Shown: one piece after another, positions 1 through 7,032 of the stretch | How the letters are laid out: each line of letters starts with the position of its first letter | Position numbering within the stretch: position 1 is the stretch's first letter | DNA from: an uncultured Blautia sp. | GTDB taxonomy: Bacteria; Bacillota; Clostridia; Lachnospirales; Lachnospiraceae | NCBI GenBank assembly: GCA_946629475.1 | Contig: CAMOXX010000066.1 | Coordinates: 1-11,619, forward strand | Direction: 5' to 3' | DNA length: 11,619 nucleotides | Notes under the pieces: model-generated | The model's database searches: none | Seen by the model: only the letters and a program-made list of their open reading frames with translations | What the model was told of the DNA's origin: nothing | Translations under genes and position numbers: made by a program

Positions 1-4
1 CTCT

Positions 5-54
5 CATTCCTCATGTGGGCGGTCAAAAACGCGCTACGTCCTGCCCGCCCCATG
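5..54. repeat. REP-like imperfect palindrome downstream of thrS
   Basis: This is an imperfect inverted repeat whose outer arms read CATGTGGGCGG (12-22) and CCGCCCCATG (45-54). It begins about 20 bases past the thrS stop codon. The left 18 bases (5-22) are identical to 3931-3948, and the right 13 bases (42-54) are identical to 3968-3980. The middle differs between the copies. Both copies lie directly 3' of a minus-strand gene and in the same orientation to it. That fits a dispersed intergenic palindrome that may protect or define mRNA 3' ends, but this role is inferred. There is no long T run of the kind an intrinsic terminator would have. Confidence 0.6.
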
Positions 55-73
55 AAGATACATACACACCCTG

Positions 74-1870
74 TTATTCTTTACTCCGCGACCTGCTCTC
101 AATCTCCGCCTTCATTTTTTCAATAAAGTCGTTCAGCATATAGTTTTCCGTCTGATCTGTCGCCCTGTCACGGACAGAGATATTTCCCTCTGCCTCTTCC
201 TTCTCGCCGACAATAATCATATACGGAACCTTGTCATCCTGACGGGCGCTCCGGATCTTGTATCCGACCTTCTCGTTCCTGTCATCCAGCTCCACACGGA
301 AGCGCCTGTTCCGCAGCTCCATGTAAACCTTCTCAGCATAGTCCAGATATTTTTCCGAAACCGGGATCACCTTGACCTGTACCGGTGCGAGCCACAGCGG
401 GAAGATTCCCTTGGTCTCCTCTGTGAGATATGCCATAAAGCGGTCGAGGCTTCCGAGAATCGCTCTGTGAAGCACAACCGGGGTTTTCTCGGACCCATCC
501 CTGTCCGTGTATTTCAGGTCGAATTTTGCCGGCAGGCAGAAATCGAGCTGGCAGGTCGAAAGGGTATACTCCGCGCCTACTGCCGGCTGCACATTTACAT
601 CCAGCTTCGGCCCGTAAAACGCTGCCTCACCGATCTCCTCGGTAAAATCGATGCCGAGCTCCGTCAGGACCTCGCGGAGAGCTGTCTCCGCGCGCTCCCA
701 CATTTCATCATCCTGATGATACTTTACTTTATCCTCAGGATCTCTGAGTGAAAGCACACAGCGATAGTCAGTGATATTGAAATCCTTATAGACTTCAAAA
801 ATCAGATCCACGACACTGGCAACCTCATCCTTGATCTGCTCCGGTGTCACGAACAGGTGGGCATCATTCTGGCAGAAATGCCGCCCTCTCTCAATACCCT
901 TCAGCGTGCCGCTGGGCTCATACCGGAAATCATGCGCGATCTCGCCGATGCGGATCGGAAGATCCCTGTAGGAGTGAGGCTGGTTTGCGTAAATCATCAT
1001 ATGATGCGGGCAGTTCATGGGACGAAGCACAAACTGCTCCTCCTCAAGCTCCATAACCGGGAACATATTCTCCCTGTAATGCTCCCAGTGTCCGCTGGTC
1101 TCATACAGCTTCACGGTACCTACGCAGGGCGTCATAACATGCTGATACCCCAGCATGCGTTCCTTGTCCTTGATATAGTCCTCCAGCTCCTGCCAGATGA
1201 TATATCCCTTCGGAAGAAACATAGGCAGTCCTTTACCGACCAGATCATCTGTCATAAAGAGCCTCATCTGCTTGCCGATGCGGCGGTGATCCCTGGCTTT
1301 TGCCTCTTCCACTCTCTTCTCATAGGCTTCCAGCTCTTCCTTTGTGAGGAAGGCGGTACCTTTCAGACGGGTGAGCATCTTGTTCTTCTGATCATTCTTC
1401 CAGTAAGCGCCGGAAACGGCTGTCAGTTTAAAGGCCTTCAGTGCCTTTGTGTAGGTGATATGCGGCCCGCGGCACATGTCGATATAGTCGCCCTGCTGAT
1501 AGAAAGTGATCACCGCATCCTCCGGAAGATCCCCGATATGCTCAACCTTATACTTTTCGCCTCTGCTCTCCATCAGCGCAACCGCCTCGTCGCGGGGAAG
1601 CGCATACACCTTAAAGGGCAGATTCTCCTTGGTGATCTTCTTCATCTCCGCTTCGATGGCTGCCAGGTCATCCTCGCTCAGCGATTTTTCTCCCATATCT
1701 ATATCATAATAAAAACCGGTCTCCGTTGACGGACCGTAGGCAAAATGCGCGTCCGGATAAAGTCTCTTCACAGCCTGTGCCATAATATGGGCTCCCGAGT
1801 GCCTCAGCACTTCGGTTTCCATTTCCTTCGGGCAGTCACCTGCATGTCCGTCATTGAACAAGATTTTCAT
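74..1870 (-). CDS. thrS: Threonyl-tRNA synthetase lacking the TGS domain
   Basis: This cytoplasmic class II synthetase charges tRNA-Thr with threonine. It has 598 residues, about 40 fewer than the usual bacterial enzyme. The N-terminal TGS domain is missing: after only about 20 residues the editing (SAD) domain begins, with its HxxxH pair at H24/H28 and the CxxxH pair at C133/H137. The catalytic core follows, with zinc ligands C287, H338 and H468 at spacing close to the E. coli enzyme. Motif 2 is at 316-340 (FRYEPSG...), motif 3 around LHRAILGSLDRF (467-478), and the anticodon-binding domain runs from about 495 to the end. Editing and aminoacylation residues therefore look intact. The start ATG has GGAGG 10 bases upstream. 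A sigma-A-like promoter lies in the short gap, and there is no room for a T-box leader. It could be the sole thrS or a second copy; the window cannot decide. Confidence 0.95.
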   Translation of the reverse strand: MKILFNDGHAGDCPKEMETEVLRHSGAHIMAQAVKRLYPDAHFAYGPSTETGFYYDIDMGEKSLSEDDLAAIEAEMKKITKENLPFKVYALPRDEAVALMESRGEKYKVEHIGDLPEDAVITFYQQGDYIDMCRGPHITYTKALKAFKLTAVSGAYWKNDQKNKMLTRLKGTAFLTKEELEAYEKRVEEAKARDHRRIGKQMRLFMTDDLVGKGLPMFLPKGYIIWQELEDYIKDKERMLGYQHVMTPCVGTVKLYETSGHWEHYRENMFPVMELEEEQFVLRPMNCPHHMMIYANQPHSYRDLPIRIGEIAHDFRYEPSGTLKGIERGRHFCQNDAHLFVTPEQIKDEVASVVDLIFEVYKDFNITDYRCVLSLRDPEDKVKYHQDDEMWERAETALREVLTELGIDFTEEIGEAAFYGPKLDVNVQPAVGAEYTLSTCQLDFCLPAKFDLKYTDRDGSEKTPVVLHRAILGSLDRFMAYLTEETKGIFPLWLAPVQVKVIPVSEKYLDYAEKVYMELRNRRFRVELDDRNEKVGYKIRSARQDDKVPYMIIVGEKEEAEGNISVRDRATDQTENYMLNDFIEKMKAEIESRSRSKE

Positions 1871-1915
1871 AAATAATATCCCTCCATGTTTCCTTCTATA
1901 GTCTTGTTATTAACT

Positions 1916-1944
1916 ATTGTACCTTTGAGGCTCAGGAGATGCAA
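1916..1944 (-). promoter_or_regulatory. Candidate sigma-A promoter of thrS
   Basis: Read on the minus strand, a TTGCAT -35 element (1939-1944) is followed after exactly 17 bases by TACAAT (1916-1921), one mismatch from the consensus -10. The -35 is weak (3 of 6). Transcription would start near 1909 and give a leader of about 40 bases, with GGAGG at 1881-1885. The call rests on the good -10, the ideal spacing and the position in the only gap before thrS. Confidence 0.5.
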
Positions 1945-1986
1945 CAGTAAACTCTGACAAATTTATAACAAACTGTCTCCGGTATC

Positions 1987-2919
1987 CTATGCACCGATCA
2001 CCGCAAGTACAGCAAAACCGACGATGGAGACAACCGTTGATAAAGACAGCACTGACGACACATACACCCTCTGCCCGGCGTCATCTGCAAATACCGGCAG
2101 AACAAACGGCGGCGGGAGGATGAACATTACATTGATTGCATGCAGCATGCCAGAATCCTTCAAGAACAGGTTCAGCACCATGATCATTACAAACCGCAGG
2201 GCCATCATGATAACAAATCGGAGGGCAACCGCTTTTCCCGCAGAAGCCCATGGAATATCCGAAAATACCAGATCATATCCTATTGTCAGAAGAATGATCG
2301 CGCTGGTGGGAGCTGAGATAAAGTCCGTACATGCCGTCAAAACCCCACTGATTCCCGAAGGAGTGAGTGCCTGAAACAGTCCGGTTGCCCCGATCAGCAC
2401 GCCTGATGCAATCGCTATGATCGTAGGTGACAAAACCATCTCTTTCATGAGCTCGGGGATATTCTTTTTGTGCGGATCATTCAACCCCAGCAGAATCTTA
2501 TAAATGGTAAAAACAAATAGAACCTGGCCCAGATCCAGACGTGCCATCGCAGCCAGCTCCCCGGAACCGTACAGCATATTGAACAGAGCATAGCCCAGCA
2601 TTCCGGCTTCAAAGCCTGTCGTCAGGAAGGGTATGAACCTGGAATTCATATGGAATACTTTTTCTGCCAGCCATCCTAAAAGCCATGCTGTAAAGCATAC
2701 CGCAAACATCAGGAGCGGAACAATAATATCCATCAGGGAATATTTCGAAGAGGCGAATACTCCGATCAGTACCGCCGGAAGCGTAATATTCACAACCACG
2801 CTTTTCAGGGCATTGATTCCTTCTCTCGATATGATCTTCCTTTTCCTGCATATCATGCCGATAACAAGCATAATAATGACCGGAAGAATTGTCTGTAATA
2901 TCTCAACAAATCTGCTCAT
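1987..2919 (-). CDS. AEC (auxin efflux carrier) family permease
   Basis: This is a polytopic inner-membrane transporter of 310 residues, the normal length for the AEC family. Bacterial members usually move organic anions such as malate or malonate; the substrate here is unknown. It has around ten hydrophobic segments in two halves. Family marks are NITLPAVL in the first half (44-51), the EAGMLGYALF stretch (104-113), and the proline-rich ILPPPFVLPVFADD near the C terminus (267-280), which is typical of the second inverted half. The start is supported by GAGGAGGAG at 2930-2938, 10 bases upstream. This ribosome binding site abuts and slightly overlaps a strong terminator hairpin, so no promoter fits between terminator and gene. 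Expression probably relies on read-through from the epimerase gene. Its place after sugar-kinase and epimerase genes suggests, but does not show, that it carries a related metabolite. Confidence 0.88.
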   Translation of the reverse strand: MSRFVEILQTILPVIIMLVIGMICRKRKIISREGINALKSVVVNITLPAVLIGVFASSKYSLMDIIVPLLMFAVCFTAWLLGWLAEKVFHMNSRFIPFLTTGFEAGMLGYALFNMLYGSGELAAMARLDLGQVLFVFTIYKILLGLNDPHKKNIPELMKEMVLSPTIIAIASGVLIGATGLFQALTPSGISGVLTACTDFISAPTSAIILLTIGYDLVFSDIPWASAGKAVALRFVIMMALRFVMIMVLNLFLKDSGMLHAINVMFILPPPFVLPVFADDAGQRVYVSSVLSLSTVVSIVGFAVLAVIGA

Positions 2920-2929
2920 ATGTATAAAT

Positions 2930-2938
2930 CTCCTCCTC
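2930..2938 (-). promoter_or_regulatory. Ribosome binding site abutting terminator stem
   Basis: GAGGAGGAG on the minus strand lies 10 bases before the ATG of the AEC permease gene. Its first two bases also belong to the 3' arm of the adjacent hairpin (2937-2978). Formation of that hairpin in a read-through transcript would leave most of the site free. Confidence 0.75.
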
Positions 2939-2978
2939 AGGCAAAAAACCGCCGGTTATCCGGCGGTTTTTTGCCTGA
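2937..2978 (-). terminator. Perfect 19-bp intrinsic terminator after the epimerase gene
   Basis: The arms 2937-2955 and 2960-2978 are perfectly complementary, with a 4-base loop at 2956-2959. The stem has a GC-rich top (CCGCCGG/CCGGCGG) and a six-A/six-T block lower down. On the minus strand the T block follows the GC stem, as in an intrinsic terminator; because the A and T blocks face each other it could work in both directions. It starts 8 bases after the epimerase stop codon and ends at the ribosome binding site of the AEC gene. Confidence 0.9.
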
Positions 2979-2986
2979 TACTTACA

Positions 2987-3832
2987 TCACTCCGGCTGGC
3001 TGTCCAGCAGAGGACGCATCATGGCAACAGCCTGATCAATGTCCTCTTTCCATTCCGCCCGTCCGACATCCCACATCTCCGTCACAAAACGGCGGGCACC
3101 GGCTTTCCATGTCTCACGGATTACCGCAGGAAAATCCACATGTCCCGTCCCAAAAGGAACTTCCCGGAATACTCCCGGCACGGTTTCCTTCAGATGAACC
3201 GCGTCAATATGCCCAATCCCGCTCCGAATATCCGCCAGCACATCGGTACCGTATAAAACCGCGGCATTTGTAATATTACCCATATCCGGATATACTCCTA
3301 GATAAGGAGAATTTACCCGGTTTACATAGACCATGGCTTTTTCCACCGTGTTCATAAACTCGGTCTCCATCGTCTCAAAGCCCATGACAACCCCGTATTT
3401 TGCTGCTAACCTCTCGCATTTTTCCAGGTTTTCACCAAATCTCGCAACCGTATCCGGTGTCGATTTTTCATAGTAAACATCATATCCGGCAAGCTGAATT
3501 ATACGGATTCCGAGATCTGCCGAAAGCTGCAGCGCTTTTTCCATGATCTCCATTCCTCTTGCGCAGACATCAGGATCCGCGCTTCCGATCGGGTATTTCC
3601 GATGTCCGGAAAGACACATGGAACCGAGCGGCAGGTCCACCTCATACATCGTACGGATCATTTCCAGCCTCTCATCCTTTGTCCATTCCAGTCTGGAAAG
3701 CTTTGCGTCCGTCTCATCAATGCTGATTTCAACAAAATCATATCCCGCGTCTTTCGCGGTCTGCAGTTTTTCCTTCCATGTCAGGCTGGAAGGCATCGCC
3801 TTTTCATACAAACCCAGCTGATATTTTTTCAT
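2987..3832 (-). CDS. ulaE: L-ribulose/L-xylulose-5-phosphate 3-epimerase (UlaE/SgbU family)
   Basis: This is a predicted cytoplasmic TIM-barrel enzyme of 281 residues, against about 284 in E. coli UlaE. It would interconvert L-xylulose-5-phosphate and L-ribulose-5-phosphate. The match runs full length: the opening LGLYEKAMP, FVEISIDETD (33-42), SMCLSGHRKYPIGS (71-84), IQLAGYDVYY (112-121) and VPFGTGHVDF (225-234) all resemble the E. coli family members as I recall them. The four metal ligands expected from UlaE are present as E153, D183 (YPDMGN), H213 (AVHLK) and E252 (TEMW). The start is supported by a modest GAGG 11 bases upstream. It follows the kinase gene after a repeat-rich gap and is closed by a strong terminator. 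The kinase that would make its substrate is the preceding gene. No 4-epimerase (AraD/UlaF/SgbE) is present here, so the last step to D-xylulose-5-phosphate must be encoded elsewhere. Confidence 0.9.
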   Translation of the reverse strand: MKKYQLGLYEKAMPSSLTWKEKLQTAKDAGYDFVEISIDETDAKLSRLEWTKDERLEMIRTMYEVDLPLGSMCLSGHRKYPIGSADPDVCARGMEIMEKALQLSADLGIRIIQLAGYDVYYEKSTPDTVARFGENLEKCERLAAKYGVVMGFETMETEFMNTVEKAMVYVNRVNSPYLGVYPDMGNITNAAVLYGTDVLADIRSGIGHIDAVHLKETVPGVFREVPFGTGHVDFPAVIRETWKAGARRFVTEMWDVGRAEWKEDIDQAVAMMRPLLDSQPE

Positions 3833-3883
3833 CCTTGTTCCATCCTCTACATTCGGCTTAATTTGTATCTGTTCAGTACCCTT

Positions 3884-3936
3884 TCATTCGGAATTTGACT
3901 GAAATGCACCCACTCATTCGGAATGCTCTGCATTCC
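3884..3936. repeat. Short repeats flanking the palindrome cluster
   Basis: TCATTCGGAAT occurs twice, at 3884-3894 and 3914-3924. A 17-base word, AATTTGACTGAAATGCA, occurs at 3892-3908 and again exactly 100 bases further at 3992-4008, with an inverted version inside the large hairpin. GGAATGC and GCATTCC (3920-3926 and 3930-3936) form a small hairpin with a 3-base loop. These words are parts of the same composite element as the two larger palindromes next to them. Confidence 0.7.
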
Positions 3937-3937
3937 T

Positions 3938-3980
3938 CATGTGGGCGGGCAGAGACGCTTCGCGTCTTGCCCGCCCCATG
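3938..3980. repeat. GC-rich palindrome (REP-like core module)
   Basis: The outer arms CATGTGGGCGGGCA (3938-3951) and TGCCCGCCCCATG (3968-3980), together with the inner AGACGC/GCGTCT pair, make a roughly 19-bp stem with two single-base bulges and a TTC loop. The outer part is repeated at 5-54. The last seven bases (CCCCATG, 3974-3980) are also used by the next, larger hairpin, so the two folds compete. Confidence 0.75.
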
Positions 3981-4044
3981 CAAGTGAACGAAATTTGACT
4001 GAAATGCAAGCATTTCAGTCGAAATTTCGTTCACTTGCATGGGG
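3974..4044. repeat. 34-bp inverted repeat just after the kinase gene
   Basis: The left arm 3974-4007 and right arm 4010-4044 are complementary over 34 base pairs, interrupted only by one extra base (G4021), with a 2-base AA spacer. It lies 12 bases past the kinase stop codon. In RNA it would form a very long stem. No T run follows on the minus strand, so a simple intrinsic terminator is unlikely. A 3'-end stabiliser, an RNase III target or a small inserted element are all possible. Confidence 0.85.
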
Positions 4045-4056
4045 TGCTATCCATTG

Positions 4057-5571
4057 TCAATTTTCAAAATAGCTCCATGCGCCTGCAAGTCCGTCAATCA
4101 CGGCGCGGTATGCTGCATATTTCTCTTCATAAATCTCTTTGTACTCCGGCCTTGGCATGATCGTCTTGGTGATTTTCACAGTACGGCTGATTGCCTCCCG
4201 GTAGTCCTTGTATACTCCGGCTGCGATTCCCGCTGCCATGGCGGCCCCCTGCGCGCCGAGTTCCTTATCCGCGATCACATCGATCGGAATCTGAAGCGCG
4301 TCCGCGAAAATCTGCACCCATACATCGGAATTGGCCGCTCCGCCGGAAAGCCGGATGCTCTTCGGTATCTCCCGGTTGCGCAGAAGCTTCTTCACATGTG
4401 TAACGTGCGAGAATACAATCCCTTCATAGACAGCTCTCAGCATATGCTTTTTGCTGTGGAAAGCGGTGAGGCCGACAAAGGTGCCTTTTGCCAGCGCATC
4501 CTCGTTCGATCCGTTCAGGAAAGGCAGGAAAATCACTTTGTTATCCTGGGGCTCGATCGACGCGACCCACTCATTGGTGATGTCGTATACGGAGCCTCCC
4601 TTTTCCCTGGCCTCTTCCTTCTCATAGCTCATCAGATTTCTGATAAACCATTCCATGTTTCCAGCCGATGTCGGGCTGCTCTCCTCAATCAGAAAATAAC
4701 CCGGCATGCAGAACATGGAGTTCAGATCCACCGTTCCGTTGGTCACCGGCTGCTTTCCGATGAATTCGTTGATGCTCCACGTTCCGGCGATCATGCACAT
4801 CTGCTCCTCGTCCGAGAGCCCGGAAGCGATTCCGCAGGCATTCACGTCAAACATGCCTGCCGCCACAGGAGTGCCTTCCCTGAGGCCTGTCTTTTCGGCG
4901 GCCTCCTTTGTCACTGCTCCGGCAAGCTCGGCGGAATACTTGAGGGGCGGAAGCTTTTCATAGCAGTCTTCCAGGCCGAACATGGCCATCAGTTCCCTGT
5001 CATGTTTTCCTGTCACCATGTTCACCAGATTTCCGCCGGAACAGTCGGTATATTCACTGTATGCCTCTCCGGTCAGACAGTACCGGATATAGTCCTTAAC
5101 CGCAAATATATATTTCGTCCGTTCCAGTACCTCCGGCTCATTTTCCTTCAGCCATTTCAGCAGGGCGACCGGCTGAACCGCCAGAATCTTCTGAAATGTC
5201 TTATTATAGATTTTTTTATCCACACCTTCCTGATACCATTTTTCCACCTGCGCCCAGGCTCTGGTGTCTGTGGACATGATTCCGTTATATGCCGGTTTTC
5301 CGTCATGTCCTACCAGATAAAGCCCTTTTCCTGCGCCTGAAAAAGAGATTCCCGCAATATCACCTGCGTCGATCCCGCTTTTCTCAATTGCGGTTTTGAT
5401 CGCCTTCGCATTGACATTCCAGAGTTCATTCAGATCCTTCTCCGTATAGCCGGGCTTTGGTGTGAGTGTCACCGTCGGCTCACTGGCCACGGAGATCTGT
5501 TTTCCATCCTCATCAAAAACAGCTGCCTTGGAAAAAGTCCCTCCATTGTCAATTCCCAGTAAATACTTCAT
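4057..5571 (-). CDS. lyxK: FGGY-family carbohydrate kinase, L-xylulose kinase-like
   Basis: This is a cytoplasmic ATP-dependent sugar kinase of 504 residues, normal for the FGGY family. It most resembles LyxK (L-xylulose/3-keto-L-gulonate kinase). The N-terminal domain begins GIDNGGT..K (6-15), the phosphate-binding loop. SGAGKGLYLV (78-87), SLL/ALLKWLKENEP (136-146) and DYIRYCLTGE (160-169) follow. The catalytic Asp is D242 in AAGMFDVNACGIASG. The C-terminal ATPase half has AGTWSINE (262-269), SPTSAGNMEWF (299-309), FLPFLNGSN, YEGIVFSHVTH and LSGGAANSDVW. Recalled E. coli LyxK carries close versions of most of these. GGAG precedes the start, and the gene lies 42 bases after the DUF4340 gene, so they are probably co-transcribed. 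The following UlaE-like epimerase supports an L-xylulose substrate. Other FGGY substrates such as L-ribulose remain possible. Confidence 0.85.
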   Translation of the reverse strand: MKYLLGIDNGGTFSKAAVFDEDGKQISVASEPTVTLTPKPGYTEKDLNELWNVNAKAIKTAIEKSGIDAGDIAGISFSGAGKGLYLVGHDGKPAYNGIMSTDTRAWAQVEKWYQEGVDKKIYNKTFQKILAVQPVALLKWLKENEPEVLERTKYIFAVKDYIRYCLTGEAYSEYTDCSGGNLVNMVTGKHDRELMAMFGLEDCYEKLPPLKYSAELAGAVTKEAAEKTGLREGTPVAAGMFDVNACGIASGLSDEEQMCMIAGTWSINEFIGKQPVTNGTVDLNSMFCMPGYFLIEESSPTSAGNMEWFIRNLMSYEKEEAREKGGSVYDITNEWVASIEPQDNKVIFLPFLNGSNEDALAKGTFVGLTAFHSKKHMLRAVYEGIVFSHVTHVKKLLRNREIPKSIRLSGGAANSDVWVQIFADALQIPIDVIADKELGAQGAAMAAGIAAGVYKDYREAISRTVKITKTIMPRPEYKEIYEEKYAAYRAVIDGLAGAWSYFEN

Positions 5572-5613
5572 TTTATCTCCTTTCCATGTAATGATTCCCT
5601 CGCCAAAAGCTGC

Positions 5614-7032
5614 TTACGGATTGTTCCGCACTTCGTGCTCCTGCAATGCTGCCTGAATCAGTTTCCTGCCGCTTTCAATCATAGCATTCACATAAATCCG
5701 GTTGGTACTTGCCGCCTTAGTGCCATTCTCATAGATCACCGTGTAAAAATTCTGGTCCTCCGCATAGTAATCCAGCTGCTTTTCCGTACCATCCTTCAGG
5801 TAATAATGCAATGAAAGAGCCGGCATTTCCTCATACTCCGGCACACTGGACAAACGATCCTGTGCCGTGACGCTCACGCATTCATAATAAAAGTCAGTAA
5901 ACAGTTTCTTGGAGACCGGCACTTTATCGACATACCAGGTCATATCTTCATCCGTATATGTGCCTTTCTCCGACACAGCCCGCAGGGTGTGCATCTCACC
6001 ATCGAGAGTCACTTCCAGATAATCCAGGTCACTGATGGACACAAAGCTGTAACTGCGGCTCCAGAAATCCGAAGCTTTCCCGTTTACAAGGCTGTCTACA
6101 TATTCACCGCGGATCATATGAACCTGGGCACTTCCCGCAAGAGAGGCAAAGTAGTTCCCCGAGCCGTCCTTCTCTCCGAGAATCAATCCGATCTCTGGTA
6201 AGGACTCCCCGTCCTCCCCTGCGCTTCTGATCCGTATTTCCGCAGTCGGCTCATCCAGGCCGTATTTTTTCAGGTCAGTGCAATGATATTCCACATTTTT
6301 CTGCCACGACAGGTTCGACAGGTTCATCTGCACTGTCCCGGCCAGACTCACGTCTGCCTTCTGTAAATTGCCTTCCTCATCCGTCACAGTGCAGGAATCA
6401 TCTCCCGGGGTATCCAGCGAAAACGAATTCTCCTCTTTCGTGACCTCAACCATCCGGATCGCTTCTGCCTTGATTTCAGGGAATTCCTCATACTCCGCAA
6501 GCGCATTCAGATCTCCCGCAAAATGCTCATCCAGCACTGCCTTTGTAAGGTAAACCGACGGATCCTCGTCCACCTGGACATACAGCTCTTTTTCGCTGTC
6601 ACTGTGATTGCCGATCAGAATTCTGTGGACCGCCCCGTCCTCCATGGTGATTTCTATCTCCTGCTTCGGGGCCTTCAGGCCGTACTTTTCCAGATCATCT
6701 GTATCTTCCAGTCTGCGGGTCATTTCCAGATTGGAAAGATCTTTTTCCATCCGTGAAACGCGTTCCTGTGAGGCTGTAAAAAAGGAATCCTCCGGACTTC
6801 CATAGCCGTCTTCCTTTTTTTCCAGTGTGACCCGGGGCTCCCCAAAAGAGATATTCCTGATCTGATCCGGATTCAGGGCAAGAAGTATCTGCTGCCTTGC
6901 GTTCTCCGTTTCTTTCCGGTTCACATCATCCTTCTGTATCTTCTGCCACACCAGTATCCCGGCATAGATACATGCCAGAATCACAACGATCAGAAATCCT
7001 CTGACAAGGTTCCGTTTTTCTCTTTTTGTCAT
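5614..7032 (-). CDS. DUF4340 protein of a Gld-type ABC complex
   Basis: This membrane-anchored protein has 472 residues from the start chosen here. A positively charged N terminus (MTKREKRN) precedes one transmembrane segment at about 12-32; the rest should lie outside the cell. The extracellular part holds two related copies of a DLxKYGLxxP motif, at about 113-122 and 253-262, the internal repetition seen in DUF4340. Proteins of this family are commonly encoded after GldA and GldG-like genes; their biochemical role is not established. I chose the ATG at 7030-7032 because AGGAG lies 9 bases upstream and the stop of the preceding gene overlaps it as TAATG, a sign of translational coupling. An in-frame ATG at 7071 would add 13 residues but lies inside the GldFG coding sequence and has no better ribosome site. 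Confidence 0.87.
   Translation of the reverse strand: MTKREKRNLVRGFLIVVILACIYAGILVWQKIQKDDVNRKETENARQQILLALNPDQIRNISFGEPRVTLEKKEDGYGSPEDSFFTASQERVSRMEKDLSNLEMTRRLEDTDDLEKYGLKAPKQEIEITMEDGAVHRILIGNHSDSEKELYVQVDEDPSVYLTKAVLDEHFAGDLNALAEYEEFPEIKAEAIRMVEVTKEENSFSLDTPGDDSCTVTDEEGNLQKADVSLAGTVQMNLSNLSWQKNVEYHCTDLKKYGLDEPTAEIRIRSAGEDGESLPEIGLILGEKDGSGNYFASLAGSAQVHMIRGEYVDSLVNGKASDFWSRSYSFVSISDLDYLEVTLDGEMHTLRAVSEKGTYTDEDMTWYVDKVPVSKKLFTDFYYECVSVTAQDRLSSVPEYEEMPALSLHYYLKDGTEKQLDYYAEDQNFYTVIYENGTKAASTNRIYVNAMIESGRKLIQAALQEHEVRNNP

Noticed and set aside
857..1729. 290-residue plus-strand open frame opposite thrS
   Set aside because: Fully antisense to a well-conserved synthetase, with no recognisable motif and no convincing ribosome site.
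1871..1986. T-box riboswitch before thrS
   Set aside because: The gap is only 116 bases, a promoter sits within 50 bases of the start, and I see neither the T-box core sequence nor a terminator/antiterminator pair.
2609..3273. Short open frames on both strands overlapping the AEC and epimerase genes
   Set aside because: They cross strong hairpins or lie opposite recognised genes, and none has a recognisable domain.
3974..4044. Large hairpin as an intrinsic terminator of the kinase gene
   Set aside because: There is no T run after the stem on the minus strand, and the spacer is only 2 bases; the epimerase gene with a related function lies downstream without a convincing promoter of its own.
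4039..5340. 433-residue open frame on the plus strand opposite the kinase gene
   Set aside because: It lies antisense to a clearly recognised FGGY kinase; its product is rich in His, Cys and Arg and shows no known domain. It is a shadow of the minus-strand coding bias.
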